Shown piece after piece: positions 1 to 9,499 of a stretch of 64,000 nucleotides of DNA; positions within the stretch are counted from its first letter, which is position 1; each line of letters begins with the position of its first letter. The DNA lies in contig NZ_CALSBS010000002.1 of NCBI RefSeq assembly GCF_943590815.1, positions 310,001-374,000 on the forward strand. The letters run 5' to 3'. Origin of the DNA: Pseudocitrobacter vendiensis. GTDB lineage: Bacteria; Pseudomonadota; Gammaproteobacteria; Enterobacterales; Enterobacteriaceae. The position numbers and the translations under genes are program-made. Under the pieces are notes generated by a model, which saw nothing but the letters and a program-made list of their open reading frames with translations, did no database searches and was not told where the DNA came from.

Positions 1-62
1 TGGTGTGGGTCGCGTTGCTGAACGTGGGCAAGGAAGTTTTCCAGAGAGCCAACCTGATCCAT
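1..62 (-). CDS. gdhA: NADP-specific glutamate dehydrogenase, N-terminal fragment
   Basis: The complement starts with ATG at 62 and reads MDQVGSLENFLAHVQQRDPH before leaving the window. This matches the start of enterobacterial GdhA (MDQTYSLESFLNHVQKRDP in E. coli). GdhA makes glutamate from 2-oxoglutarate and ammonia in the cytoplasm. An AGAGG ribosome site lies 10 bases upstream. Only about 20 codons are visible. It is divergent from ynjH, as in E. coli, and the 240-base gap between them holds both promoters. Confidence 0.85.
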   Translation of the reverse strand, partial: MDQVGSLENFLAHVQQRDPH

Positions 63-302
63 AAGTATAAGTTCCTCTTATAGTTAATGATGTATGTGCT
101 TGTTGTGATTTATGTTTTAACGTCGTGATGTTTTTTGACTATATCATTACGTTGCTAACTTTTGACAAGCAAAATTGAGCCCGAAAGGAAAATTAATACG
201 CAGCGGTGGGTCATAATAAAAACCGATAGACGTTTACCCTTAAGGAAGTGAGCAAATGGGTCGATATAAAGAGATACGAAAGCAGATAACAGGAGCTCGA
301 GG

Positions 303-566
303 ATGAAAACGCAATGGCTGGCAGGAGTATTGATTGTAATGGTGGGGGCGGCGTTCGCGCGCCCGCAGGTCGAGGTCAACGTGCCGCCGGAAGTTTTCAG
401 TACCCGGGGGCAGCAGGTAGAAAACTGTAGCCAGTGCTGTGTCTATCAAAATGAATATTATTCTGAAGGCGCGGTGATTAATACGGACGGCGGTTTGCTA
501 CAGTGTCAGCGCGATGAGAAAACCCTCAGCACCAACCCGCTTATCTGGCATCGCGTAAAGCCATAA
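303..566 (+). CDS. ynjH: YnjH family secreted protein (DUF1496)
   Basis: An 87-residue protein with a short signal peptide (residues 1-19, ending AFA) and a conserved body with VEVNVPPEVF, a CSQCC cysteine cluster and the C-terminal KTLSTNPLIWHRVKP. These match E. coli YnjH. Function is unknown; the cysteines and signal peptide suggest a periplasmic or envelope protein. An AGGAG site sits 7 bases before the start. Its 3' end overlaps the convergent nudG by 26 bases. Confidence 0.85.
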   Translation: MKTQWLAGVLIVMVGAAFARPQVEVNVPPEVFSTRGQQVENCSQCCVYQNEYYSEGAVINTDGGLLQCQRDEKTLSTNPLIWHRVKP

Positions 567-942
567 ATGCTTCGAGCAGAGGAATATCGGCAGGCGCAAG
601 CGCATAATCGAATGCCTCTTCCGGGAGGCACCACGCCAGCGCAGTATGCTCCAGGGCCACAATCTCACCCTCGTAAACCGGAACGTGCCAGGCATGCAGA
701 TGAATGATACGCCCGGAGACTTCTCGTTGATGGCTGGCGATATAACGGGTTGGTTGCGCGTGAATACCGAACTCTTCACGTAACTCGCGGGTCAGCGCTT
801 CCGGCTGACTCTCGCCTTGCTCGACTTTTCCCCCGGCAAACTCCCACATGCCTGCCTGGTCGGCGTGAGGCGGACGTTGGGCAAGTAAAATTTGCCCGTT
901 TTGTTCAATAATGGCAGCAACGACATCGATGGTTTTCAGCAT
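541..942 (-). CDS. nudG: Nudix pyrophosphohydrolase for CTP and oxidised dNTPs
   Basis: A 133-residue Nudix enzyme. The Nudix box runs from GGKVEQGES through REEFG at about residues 37-59, with the metal-binding glutamates REL-REE. E. coli NudG hydrolyses 5-hydroxy-CTP/dCTP and 8-oxo-dGTP to monophosphates, cleaning the nucleotide pool. The start at 942 (MLKTIDVVAAI) is chosen because it aligns with the E. coli start; an in-frame ATG lies 9 bases upstream. It converges on ynjH. Confidence 0.9.
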   Translation of the reverse strand: MLKTIDVVAAIIEQNGQILLAQRPPHADQAGMWEFAGGKVEQGESQPEALTRELREEFGIHAQPTRYIASHQREVSGRIIHLHAWHVPVYEGEIVALEHTALAWCLPEEAFDYALAPADIPLLEAFMALRDAR

Positions 943-1021
943 AGCGGTCAAAGATTCTGTAAATGTATTACCATAATATCCTTGCCCTGAAGTTTGCTAA
1001 AGCGTTGTTACAGGAAAAAAC

Positions 1022-1654
1022 ATGCTCGACCGTTATCTCCACCCGCGTCTCAAGCCCTTGCTCAATCGCGTTGCTGAAATCGTCGATCGTCCTCAGATTA
1101 CCCCAGATGGCATCACGCTGGTGGGGTTTGCTGTTGGCGTGCTGGCCTTGCCGTTTCTGGCGCTGGGATGGTATGGCGCGGCATTAATGGCGATTGTGGT
1201 TAATCGCCTGTGTGATGGGCTGGATGGTGCGCTTGCAAGGCGGCGGGGTCTAACGGATGCCGGCGGGTTCCTTGATATTGCCCTCGACTTTCTCTTTTAC
1301 GCGCTGGTGCCGTTTGGCTTTGTCCTTGCGGACCCGTTGAACAATGCTATTGCCGGCGCGTGGCTACTGTTTGCGTTTATCGGTACTGGCAGTAGCTTTC
1401 TTGCGTTTGCCGCACTGGCAGCGAAACACAATATCGATAACCCCGGCTACGCGCACAAATCGTTTTACTATATCGGTGGCCTGACGGAAGGCAGTGAAAC
1501 TATCGCGTTATTTGTGCTTTGTTGCCTCTTCCCGGCGTACTTTTCCTGGCTGGCGTGGATATTTGGCGCGCTGTGCTGGCTGACGACGTTTAATCGGGTG
1601 TGGGGAGGGTATGTGACGCTGAGGGCATGTCAGCGTCACGAAGAGAAACCTTAA
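1022..1654 (+). CDS. ynjF: CDP-alcohol phosphatidyltransferase family membrane protein
   Basis: A 210-residue membrane protein. It carries the complete CDP-alcohol phosphotransferase motif at about residues 67-91: DGLDGALAR, then G, then D three residues on, then D three residues later. These aspartates bind the metal and CDP moiety in the family. Several hydrophobic segments follow, with a conserved GYAHKSFYY loop. It resembles E. coli YnjF closely; the substrate is unknown. It ends 4 bases into the convergent ynjE. Confidence 0.85.
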   Translation: MLDRYLHPRLKPLLNRVAEIVDRPQITPDGITLVGFAVGVLALPFLALGWYGAALMAIVVNRLCDGLDGALARRRGLTDAGGFLDIALDFLFYALVPFGFVLADPLNNAIAGAWLLFAFIGTGSSFLAFAALAAKHNIDNPGYAHKSFYYIGGLTEGSETIALFVLCCLFPAYFSWLAWIFGALCWLTTFNRVWGGYVTLRACQRHEEKP

Positions 1655-2955
1655 AGCGAGCTATCGGGTTTGCGATCGCCTGTTGCGACCGGGTTTTTCG
1701 GGTTAGCGCTCCATTCGTACCAGCCGCCGTCATAGACCGCGACGTTTTGCCAGCCCATGGCGCGGGCGTACATAAAGGTCTCAGACGCGCGCCATCCGGT
1801 GCCGCAGTAAAATGCAACGTGCTGTTCAGGCCGGATATTCCAGCGTTTCCACATTTCCGTAATATCATCCGCGCTGCGCATGGTGCCGTCCGGGTTATGG
1901 AAATCTTCCATATGCGTGGAGTCGCTGCCCGCATGGCCCCAGCGTGCGCCGGCAATATCGCCTTTTGGCTTAATGTAGCTATAACCGCTGGTGGTGCCGA
2001 TAAATTCTGGCCAGGAGCGAATGCTGACCAGCGAGGCGTCCTGGCGATTCAGCAGGCCACGCGCTTGTTCCATATCCAGCATTAACTGTGGCTGAGCGGG
2101 AATGGCGACGCCGAAATCTGGCGCGGATTTTTCTTTAGGCGCGGTACCGCGTTCAACAGGCAGCCCTGAATCAGACCAGGTTTTCCAGCCGCCATCGAGC
2201 AGCCGGACATCTTTTACCCCGGCGTAAAGCATAATCTGTGCAACACGTGCGGCGGCATAGACGTCACGTCCGTAGAGGATCACCGTGGTGTCGTGGCGGA
2301 TGCCGTGTTTCGCCAGCATCGCTTTCAGCTGTTCGTCAGAGACTTTATTCCACAGCGGCTCGCTTTCGACTTCGTTGGTGTCGATATAGCCTGCGCCAGG
2401 AATGTGACTAAGTAAGTAAAGTTTCGGCGCGCCCCAACCGGCTTCAAAGACTTTCCAGTCACCCGTCGGTGTCGCCTCGACAGATTTGTTTTTCTGGAGG
2501 TCGTGAAGCCACTGTGGGTACACCAGTTGTTCAAAGTGGGGGAGTTTCTGCAGACGATTTTGCTGTTGCAGGGCGTCGCTTAAACGGACAATTTGCGTGT
2601 AGCCGATTTTTTCTAAACGTGCCGCGACGGCCTCGTTATCTTTATCGTTGCCGTACAGAGCAATGGCGGTCTCTTTTTGCAGTTTATGCTGCTGCGCCCA
2701 TGCCGCAAGCTGCTCATCGGTCATTGATGATAGCCATCTGGCCGATAGGTTGAGCGCCAGGGGTTCATGCCCCTGAGGGCCATTGACTGTCTGAGGCCAG
2801 CCGTTATAGAACGCGCTCAGGCGCGTATCGATAGCGACGCCGTTCTGTTGTAACAGATGAGAGAAACTCAATGTTCTCGCCATATCAGTGGCAAAAACCG
2901 AGGTGGAGAGTCCAAGCGCGAGGGCCAGCAAAGACAGTTGAGAAACACGTTTCAT
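1651..2955 (-). CDS. ynjE: Secreted thiosulfate sulfurtransferase (multi-rhodanese protein)
   Basis: A 434-residue protein with a signal peptide (MKRVSQLSLLALALGLSTSV, cleaved near VFA-TD) and three rhodanese-like domains. The active loop FYCGTGWRASE near residue 380 carries the catalytic cysteine; the earlier domains lack it, as in E. coli YnjE. It transfers sulfane sulfur in the periplasm or to partners such as MoeB-type proteins. The start at 2955 gives the proper signal peptide; an in-frame extension of 30 codons upstream is not signal-like. It lies 117 bases after ynjD, same strand. Confidence 0.9.
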   Translation of the reverse strand: MKRVSQLSLLALALGLSTSVFATDMARTLSFSHLLQQNGVAIDTRLSAFYNGWPQTVNGPQGHEPLALNLSARWLSSMTDEQLAAWAQQHKLQKETAIALYGNDKDNEAVAARLEKIGYTQIVRLSDALQQQNRLQKLPHFEQLVYPQWLHDLQKNKSVEATPTGDWKVFEAGWGAPKLYLLSHIPGAGYIDTNEVESEPLWNKVSDEQLKAMLAKHGIRHDTTVILYGRDVYAAARVAQIMLYAGVKDVRLLDGGWKTWSDSGLPVERGTAPKEKSAPDFGVAIPAQPQLMLDMEQARGLLNRQDASLVSIRSWPEFIGTTSGYSYIKPKGDIAGARWGHAGSDSTHMEDFHNPDGTMRSADDITEMWKRWNIRPEQHVAFYCGTGWRASETFMYARAMGWQNVAVYDGGWYEWSANPKNPVATGDRKPDSSL

Positions 2956-3072
2956 CGAATCGTCCGACAAAGAAAAAAAGGTACGCCATTCTGAACGCCA
3001 GGCCTCATAAATACTTTGCGTTAACGCAGTATTGTAGCGCATCAACAGTTTGTAGAGTGAAATATCACGTCG

Positions 3073-3714
3073 TTAAACTGTTTCATGCCAGCGCATCATA
3101 TCCATGCATGAAGCATTTTCCGGCACATCCGCCTGGTCATGGGTAACCAGAATTGTCGGTATGTTTTGTTCGATAAGCGTGTCAAATACCCACTGGCGGA
3201 AAGCAACACGCAAGGTGCTGTCGAGCCGGCTGAAGGGCTCATCGAGCAGGAGTGCATTGGGCTGCGCCAGCAAGGCACGCAGTAAGGCGACGCGTGCGCG
3301 CTGGCCTCCGGAAAGGGTTGCCGGATCACGCGTATAGAAATCGTGCAGCCCGGCCTGCGCCAGCGCGTGGTGAACGGCATCTTTACGCTGGCCTCCACGC
3401 ACCGCGGCAGGAAGCGCAAGTTGCAGATTGTGGCCCACGCTCAAGTGATCAAACAGCAGCGCATCCTGAAACAAGATACCGATGCGACGTTGCTCAGTTG
3501 GAAACTTGTCAATGCGCGAGTTATTGAGCCATAGCTCACCGCGGGCCTGAAATGTGCAAGGCAGCGCACCGATCATCCACGAGAACAGGGTCGATTTTCC
3601 GCAGCCAGATGGGCCCATTAGCGTGACAATTTCGCCCGGACGAACGGTAAAGGAGACATCGCGCAGCAGCGGTTGTTGACCCTGCATCAGCGTGACATTG
3701 TTTAACTGCAACAT
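3073..3714 (-). CDS. ynjD: ABC transporter ATP-binding protein YnjD
   Basis: A 213-residue ATPase with Walker A GPSGCGKST, Q-loop LFQDALLF, signature LSGGQRAR, Walker B ALLLDEP and H-loop VTHDQAD. It powers the YnjBCD importer, whose substrate is unknown (the layout resembles thiamine/iron or polyamine-type importers). The start at 3714 overlaps the stop of ynjC by one base (TAATG), so translation is probably coupled. The reading frame stays open upstream, but that part is the shadow of ynjC. Confidence 0.9.
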   Translation of the reverse strand: MLQLNNVTLMQGQQPLLRDVSFTVRPGEIVTLMGPSGCGKSTLFSWMIGALPCTFQARGELWLNNSRIDKFPTEQRRIGILFQDALLFDHLSVGHNLQLALPAAVRGGQRKDAVHHALAQAGLHDFYTRDPATLSGGQRARVALLRALLAQPNALLLDEPFSRLDSTLRVAFRQWVFDTLIEQNIPTILVTHDQADVPENASCMDMMRWHETV

Positions 3715-5246
3715 TAGCGTAGACCTCGTCGATAATGGCCAATGAGTTGGGCCATGAGAGCCATTAGCGAGAAAAAACACACGGGCAATATCAACTGCCA
3801 GAGACCCTGAGCGGCAAGTTGCGCCGACGCGCCGCCGCTGGAAAGTGCCACCGCTTCTGTCGTAAGCGTCGGCACTCGACCCGCGCCCAACCACTGGGTG
3901 GGTAAATATTGCGCGATACTGACTGAAAAACCGATCGCCAGCGCAGAGAGCAAGGGTTTGATTATCAACGGGCATTTGATTTGCGCAAAAATGCGTACCT
4001 GGTGCCAGCCGAGGGTGCGGGCAATCAACACCAGCCGCGGGTCGATGCGCTGCCACGCCGGGCGCAGCACAAACAGCATCCACGGGATAACCCACAAAAG
4101 ATGCCCCCACAACACGGTGATGAACTCGCCATCCATCCAGCCATATAATGCCATCTCATACTGGCCCGCTGCTAATGGCAGGGCGGGCAGTATCAGCGGC
4201 AACCACAGACAGCGTGTCAGCGCTGAGGGCCCCCATTCCAGCCACAGCAGGCAGAGTATTGCGCCCAATAATGCCGCCAGCAGGGCCAGCCAGAAACTGT
4301 TGCTGAATGTCAGTGCATCTGGCAGTGCGGCGTGGGCCAGTAGCAATAATGTCAACGCGCACGCCACGCCGCTCAGGGGGATAAGCAGGCTGGCAACCTT
4401 CCCGAATAGCGGCGAAGCGTGCGGGCGACGACGCCCATGCAGGCCAGGACAAAAGCGTCGTGCGGTAACCCATAACAGGCAGGCGGTGAGCGCCAGTACT
4501 GCCAAAATCGCCAGCAGCATCACACAGGCCAGTTGGCCTTTGATTTGCGTGCTTTCGTCACCCTGATTTAACCATTGCCAGGCCAGCACGGCTAGCGTCG
4601 GTGGGTTTCCCGGCCCAAGAATAATCGCCACATCGACAACAGAGAGGGTCCATGCGGTGGTCGCCAGAAGGGCGATACCCAGCGCCGGCAGCAGAACCGG
4701 GAGTATCAGATAACGCAGGCACTGCCCGCGACCATAGCCAAGACTGCGCAGTACAAGAAGTTGTTCACTCAGCCGCTTTTCACCCAATACCGCCCAGCTT
4801 ACCCACAGCAGAAACGCGCTCTCTTTCACTGCCAGAACGAGCCCCAGCCCAATACCATAACGGTCCGGGATGGCGTGCAAATGGGGGAGAATACGGTAAA
4901 TAACGCCCCCCTCAGCAAACAGCAACAGTGCGCCAGTGGCGAAGGCGACGTGCGGCAGCGCCAGCAGTAACGGTAAACGGGCAGTCAGTCGCTGCCAGCC
5001 AGCAGAAGGCCAGAGCGCGGCAATAATGAGCAGCGTCAAAGCGAGCGCGCCGCCCACCGCAATGAGCGATGAAATAAGCGTGGCGCTGAGCGCCTGACTG
5101 AATTGCGGGTCCTCAAACAGCAGACGCCAGTTCTCAGGTATCAATGCCGGACGCAGAAAGCCTGCCGCAGAAAACAGCGGCAGATAGACAAGTAGCATTG
5201 CGGTACAGCATAACGCGCTTAATGTGTACCGTAGCGGCGTAGCCAT
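3714..5246 (-). CDS. ynjC: ABC transporter permease YnjC (two-domain)
   Basis: A 510-residue inner-membrane protein with about 12 hydrophobic segments. It consists of two fused permease halves, each of the BPD_transp type; the EAA-type loop near RSLGYGRGQCLRYLILP is in the first half and ARTLGWHQVRIFAQIKCP in the second. It forms the channel of the YnjBCD importer. The start overlaps the end of ynjB by 28 bases, and the stop overlaps ynjD. Length matches E. coli YnjC (511). Confidence 0.88.
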   Translation of the reverse strand: MATPLRYTLSALCCTAMLLVYLPLFSAAGFLRPALIPENWRLLFEDPQFSQALSATLISSLIAVGGALALTLLIIAALWPSAGWQRLTARLPLLLALPHVAFATGALLLFAEGGVIYRILPHLHAIPDRYGIGLGLVLAVKESAFLLWVSWAVLGEKRLSEQLLVLRSLGYGRGQCLRYLILPVLLPALGIALLATTAWTLSVVDVAIILGPGNPPTLAVLAWQWLNQGDESTQIKGQLACVMLLAILAVLALTACLLWVTARRFCPGLHGRRRPHASPLFGKVASLLIPLSGVACALTLLLLAHAALPDALTFSNSFWLALLAALLGAILCLLWLEWGPSALTRCLWLPLILPALPLAAGQYEMALYGWMDGEFITVLWGHLLWVIPWMLFVLRPAWQRIDPRLVLIARTLGWHQVRIFAQIKCPLIIKPLLSALAIGFSVSIAQYLPTQWLGAGRVPTLTTEAVALSSGGASAQLAAQGLWQLILPVCFFSLMALMAQLIGHYRRGLR

Positions 5247-6400
5247 TCCTGCTCCAGCGCGTTTACCCAGGCGGCATGAGGTTCTGCCAGAACGGGCGGC
5301 AGATCGGTGGGCTCACGGGCGGAGAGTTCATCTCGCTGCGCGGCGGGTAGCTTTTTCGGGTCCAGAACGCTGGGATCGCCCCATATCGCCGGGTCAGCTT
5401 TCCGACGCTGTGCCTCCGGCGACAGCAGGAAGTTAGCGACCACCTGCGCCGCCGCACTGGCGCGTGAATTAGCTGGAATGGTTACAAAATGAACGTTTCC
5501 AAGCATGCCATCCTGAAATCCAAAACTGTAACTGTCGTCAGGCAGCACATGTGTAGCGACTTTTTGCTGAGCATGCAGGGGATTAAACGTCAGCGACAAC
5601 CGTAAAGTACCGTTTGCCAGCATGCTATCCATGCGCGCAGGAGACGGCGGGAAGTCGCGCCCCTCACGCCACAGTAGGGGATGAAGCGCATCAAGATAGC
5701 GCCAGAGAGGAGCGGTAACCTGCGCGAAGGTCTTTTCGTGCGGCGGGCGCTTCAGCGCTTCGGGATGCGGTGTAAGGTTTATCAGAAACTGCTCAAGCAG
5801 CGCTGTGCCGGTAAAATCAGGTGGGCGAGGGTAGGTGATTGTCCCGGGATGCTGTCGGGCATAATCCAGCAACGCCTGCGGGGTTTGCGGCGGCTGTGGT
5901 GTCTGCGTGCGACGTGCGATAAACGTCAGTTGCGCGCTGCCCCACGGCGACTCCGCCCCTTCAACGGGCACAGAAAAATCCTCGCGCACTGGTTTTTGTG
6001 TATCGACATACTGCCAGTTAGGCAACTGTTCAGCCCAGCCGGTGCGCAGCAGGCCATCTTCTTTTAGGGTGCGAAAGTTTTCCCCGTTGACCCATAGCAG
6101 ATCCACTGAACCGCCAGAGGTGCGCCCAGCTTTGGCTTCGGTCTGAATGCGTTTGACCGTATCCGCCGCATCGGCAATGTGCACGATGCGCAGGTTTATC
6201 GCGTAATTGCGTTTAACCTCGTCACGCACCCAGTCCAGGTAATTGTTGACCGCGCTATCTCCGCCCCAGGCATTGAACCAGACAGTTTGCCCTTTAGCGT
6301 GTTGCTCAATTTCCTGCCAACGTGCGTCCTGGGCTATCGCCAGTTGTGAACAGAACAGCAACGCACTCAGGCACGCTATCCCTTTACGCATAACGCGCAT
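5219..6400 (-). CDS. ynjB: ABC transporter periplasmic solute-binding protein YnjB
   Basis: A 393-residue protein with a signal peptide (IACLSALLFCSQLAIAQ, cleavage after AIA or nearby). The mature part begins with the family segment VWFNAWGGDSAVNNYLDWV and belongs to the iron/thiamine/polyamine binding-protein superfamily (DUF3502/YnjB group). It captures the unknown substrate for YnjC/YnjD. Two start codons (6400 and 6391) are possible. It lies 22 bases after ynjA in the same direction. Confidence 0.88.
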   Translation of the reverse strand: MRVMRKGIACLSALLFCSQLAIAQDARWQEIEQHAKGQTVWFNAWGGDSAVNNYLDWVRDEVKRNYAINLRIVHIADAADTVKRIQTEAKAGRTSGGSVDLLWVNGENFRTLKEDGLLRTGWAEQLPNWQYVDTQKPVREDFSVPVEGAESPWGSAQLTFIARRTQTPQPPQTPQALLDYARQHPGTITYPRPPDFTGTALLEQFLINLTPHPEALKRPPHEKTFAQVTAPLWRYLDALHPLLWREGRDFPPSPARMDSMLANGTLRLSLTFNPLHAQQKVATHVLPDDSYSFGFQDGMLGNVHFVTIPANSRASAAAQVVANFLLSPEAQRRKADPAIWGDPSVLDPKKLPAAQRDELSAREPTDLPPVLAEPHAAWVNALEQEWLRRYGTH

Positions 6401-6422
6401 AATGACCTCTCAGAATCGCGAA

Positions 6423-6986
6423 TCATGATTTTGACGTTGTGTTATTTTCATCCGGCAAGCGGCAAAGCCCTTGCGCAGGAATGTCCATTGACGAATTAAA
6501 CCGTGCAGAGAGGTTTTGCAAACCAATCAGCGCGGTGAGCTCTGTCAGAGCTTGTGCATCAAAATGTGCAGATAATTTTGCTCTCAGATCGTCATCGACC
6601 TGCGGCGGCGTCAGGCTGGCCGCTTCTGCATAGGCCAGCGCCAGCTTTTCTGTCTCGCTGAATAGCGTACTGTTCCGCCATTCGGACACGGCCAGCAATT
6701 TCTCCATACTGCCCGTATGCTGCGCAATTTTCATATTGGTAATATCCACACAAAACGCGCAGTGACACAGTTGTGCAATACGGGCACTTACCAGCGCGCG
6801 CAGAAGCGGATCCACAGGCGATCGCTTACGCTCGAGATAACCGACAAACAGGGATACCAAATAAAAAATAAAGGGAATGCGTCCCCACCAGTAAATAGGG
6901 TTGAGCACCTGGCCATAATGGCGTCGGTGCAACCAGGCCTGAGGACGTAAAATAAGCGGGATCGCGCGCAGAGGCGGTAAAGCCAT
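6423..6986 (-). CDS. ynjA: AhpD-like carboxymuconolactone decarboxylase family protein
   Basis: A 187-residue protein containing the peroxidase-type motif around CHCAFCVDI (a CxxC pair, residues about 75-82), typical of the AhpD/CMD fold. It probably acts as a thiol-dependent antioxidant or disulfide-handling protein. The N-terminus has one hydrophobic stretch (IPFIFYLVSLFVGYL). It resembles E. coli YnjA (182 residues). It abuts ydjZ with a one-base overlap and heads the ynjABCD(E) genes. Confidence 0.85.
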   Translation of the reverse strand: MALPPLRAIPLILRPQAWLHRRHYGQVLNPIYWWGRIPFIFYLVSLFVGYLERKRSPVDPLLRALVSARIAQLCHCAFCVDITNMKIAQHTGSMEKLLAVSEWRNSTLFSETEKLALAYAEAASLTPPQVDDDLRAKLSAHFDAQALTELTALIGLQNLSARFNSSMDIPAQGLCRLPDENNTTSKS

Positions 6987-7690
6987 CAGGAATTCCTCTT
7001 CTGACGTTCACGGTAAAGGCTTTTAGCAACAAAAACGACGACAGATAAAGCAAACAGCGTAAACAGCCCGGTAATAAACCAAAAAGTGCCGCCGGTCAGC
7101 ATGCTTCCGGCCCATGAGTATACCAGGGTTGCAGGCAGTTGGCCGATGGCCGTCGCCATGAAGAAATGGCGAAAGCGAATTGATGTTAAACCTGCAGCAT
7201 AGCTAATCGGATCGAAAGGAACAAAGGGCAACAGGCGGCAAATGAGGATGGTATGTTTTCCATAGCGCGCGAAAAACGTATCCATGCTCTGTAAAACCGT
7301 TTTTCCGGTCAGTTTTTCCACGACGTCGCGTCCCAGGATCCTTGCAATGTAAAAACAGAGCGTCGCCCCTGCCATGGCGCTGCTCCAGGACAATACTGCG
7401 CCCCAGAAGGCGCCAAACAATGAGGCGTTAGCGAAGGTGATGAGAAAGGCGGGTAGAGGGGCAATAATGGCCTGGAGTATCATCAGGAAAAAGGAGACCG
7501 TTGCCGCCTGCGCGCCATATGAATCGATAAAACGTTCAATCGCGTGCTGATCTAACGACGTAAATGCGCTGATACTTTGCTGAATAAAAGTATTGACCGT
7601 CGGTACCCCCAACCACAGGGCGACACACAAAAGTGCCAACAGGACGAGGATAATACGGCGATAATTAATTCCCGGGGTTTTGCTGCGCAT
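6986..7690 (-). CDS. ydjZ: SNARE-associated (DedA/TVP38) inner-membrane protein YdjZ
   Basis: A 234-residue membrane protein with 5-6 hydrophobic segments and the TVP38/VTT core, including RLLPFVPFDPISYAAGLTSI at about 150-169 with the conserved proline and glycine residues. E. coli YdjZ is nearly the same length (235). The family is implicated in lipid scrambling or transport, but the role of YdjZ is unknown. The neighbour ydjX is a paralogue. E. coli has ydjY between the two; here the 107-base gap is too short for it. Confidence 0.88.
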   Translation of the reverse strand: MRSKTPGINYRRIILVLLALLCVALWLGVPTVNTFIQQSISAFTSLDQHAIERFIDSYGAQAATVSFFLMILQAIIAPLPAFLITFANASLFGAFWGAVLSWSSAMAGATLCFYIARILGRDVVEKLTGKTVLQSMDTFFARYGKHTILICRLLPFVPFDPISYAAGLTSIRFRHFFMATAIGQLPATLVYSWAGSMLTGGTFWFITGLFTLFALSVVVFVAKSLYRERQKRNS

Positions 7691-7797
7691 TTTATATCCG
7701 TGGTAGCGAAGAACAGAGGGACAGCGTTTCAGATGGCGTAATTACCTTCTTAACCCCCCAGGATAAACCGTGATCCAGATTTTGTTTCCCTGATATC

Positions 7798-8613
7798 TTA
7801 ATCATTAGCATTATTATGCTCACCTTGCACGCTGACTGTTCGATCCGGCAGAACAATCTTTTTATATCGACCATACCGTTTAGCAATGTGTATTAAAGCC
7901 CACAATAAAACGCCAGCCAGACTGAGCTTGATTATAAAGGCACCATTTATACCCTGTGTGGCAAGCTCATTGGCCATGACGGAATAAATGACGATGCCGG
8001 GCAGAGTTGTGATGGCTGAAATAAGGGTGAATGACCAAAAAGGGAGTGCCGTCAGCCCGTAGGCGTAATTCTGAATATTATAAGGAAAAAGGGGAATCAG
8101 CCGTGTCAGGATTAAAAAATCCGTTCCACTGCGGGCAATCCCGTTTTCGATAGCCTGAAAGACAGAGGTGTGGCCGATATATTTGAGTAAGAGTTCCCGC
8201 CCAAGCCAGCGGGCAATCAGGAATGAGAGCGCTGATGCGAATGTTGCGGCAATCAACGAGAGTAACGACCCCCAGAATGCGCCAAAAACAACCCCTCCGG
8301 CGATCACCAGCAGGCTGCCGGGCATGAGGCACAGCGTGGAAATAATAAACAGGCCGATAAATATTCCATATCCCCACACTCCGCTTTGACGAAGAGTTTC
8401 TTGCAAATGCTGGAAATCGCGCAAGAGACTAACCCGTTCAAATGTATGTTCAAGAAGAACGACAAGCGCCAAAAAAATAGCGATAAGGAGAAATTTATAT
8501 CCTGATGTTAGAGTGACTTCTTTGGCATTCTTTCTCTTTCCTGCTGTCGTGGGTAAAAGATGAGGCAAGTACAAAATCGAGCAGACGGTATAGTAAATCC
8601 GACGTAACAACAA
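7798..8613 (-). CDS. ydjX: SNARE-associated (TVP38 family) inner-membrane protein YdjX, start uncertain
   Basis: The core (from about residue 39, YKFLLIAIFLALVV, onward) matches E. coli YdjX, including RLIPLFPYNIQNYAYGL. The frame is open to a TTG at 8613, giving 271 residues against 236 in E. coli. There is no in-frame ATG near the expected start. The only ATG with a fair ribosome site (GGAAAGAG then ATG) is out of frame and reads MPKKSL then stop. Either a TTG start is used or the 5' end has suffered a small indel. The C-terminal core looks intact. Confidence 0.75.
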   Translation of the reverse strand: MLLRRIYYTVCSILYLPHLLPTTAGKRKNAKEVTLTSGYKFLLIAIFLALVVLLEHTFERVSLLRDFQHLQETLRQSGVWGYGIFIGLFIISTLCLMPGSLLVIAGGVVFGAFWGSLLSLIAATFASALSFLIARWLGRELLLKYIGHTSVFQAIENGIARSGTDFLILTRLIPLFPYNIQNYAYGLTALPFWSFTLISAITTLPGIVIYSVMANELATQGINGAFIIKLSLAGVLLWALIHIAKRYGRYKKIVLPDRTVSVQGEHNNAND

Positions 8614-8692
8614 ATTTAAACTGTAATTTTATTGATTTGTTTCAAAGTCGAGAGTCCTCCTGACCGCAGTCGGCCAGGAGTAAAGGAGGCTA

Positions 8693-9499
8693 TTATTCTT
8701 TAAACGTTGCCCAGATTGGCGCGTGGTCAGAAGGTTTTTCCATGCTGCGAATTTCGTAATCAATCCCTGTTTCAATGCAGCGCTCCGCCAACGGCGGGCT
8801 CGCCAACAGCAGGTCAATGCGCAGACCACGATTATCATCAAAGCCTTTAGAACGATAATCGAACCACGAGAAGCGATCGTGGGTTTCCGGGTTGGCATGG
8901 CGGAACGTATCGACCAGGCCCCAGTTCAGCAGACGTCCCATCCACTCGCGTTCTTCCGGCAGGAAGGAGCATTTGCCGGTACGCAGCCAGCGCTTACGAT
9001 TTTCTTCGCCGATACCAATGTCCAGGTCCGTCGGGCTGATATTCATGTCGCCCATAATCAGCACCGGATTGGTACTTTTCAGCTCGTTCTCCAGGTAATC
9101 CTGAAGGTCCTGATAAAACTTCGCTTTCGCCGGGAATTTGGTTTCGTGATCGCGGCTTTCGCCCTGCGGGAAGTAACCGTTGATGACGGTGACATTCCCC
9201 AGCGGCGACGGGATTTCGGCGATGATCAGACGACGCTGCGCTTCTTCGTTATCGTTGGGAAAACCACGGCGCACGGCAACAGGCGTCGCTTTGGTCAGCA
9301 GGGCAACGCCGTAGTGGCCTTTCTGCCCATGATAGAAAATGTTGTAACCGAGCTTTGCCACCTCTTCGAGAGGGAACATATCGTCGTGAACTTTTGTCTC
9401 CTGCAAGCCGATGACATCAGGTTGATGTTTTTCAACGATGGCTTCCAGTTGATGGGGGCGTGCGCGCAGGCCGTTGATATTAAAAGAGACAAATTTCAT
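8693..9499 (-). CDS. xthA: Exonuclease III (AP endonuclease)
   Basis: A 268-residue protein, exactly the length of E. coli XthA. It has the exonuclease III/APE fold motifs: LQETKV (metal Glu), [11 protein letters not shown], the [12 protein letters not shown] catalytic core and SDHAPIW with the catalytic His. It nicks DNA 5' of abasic sites and degrades 3' ends in base-excision repair. The start at 9499 ([11 protein letters not shown]) is certain from alignment. It is divergent from the hokE locus. Confidence 0.95.
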   Translation of the reverse strand: MKFVSFNINGLRARPHQLEAIVEKHQPDVIGLQETKVHDDMFPLEEVAKLGYNIFYHGQKGHYGVALLTKATPVAVRRGFPNDNEEAQRRLIIAEIPSPLGNVTVINGYFPQGESRDHETKFPAKAKFYQDLQDYLENELKSTNPVLIMGDMNISPTDLDIGIGEENRKRWLRTGKCSFLPEEREWMGRLLNWGLVDTFRHANPETHDRFSWFDYRSKGFDDNRGLRIDLLLASPPLAERCIETGIDYEIRSMEKPSDHAPIWATFKE

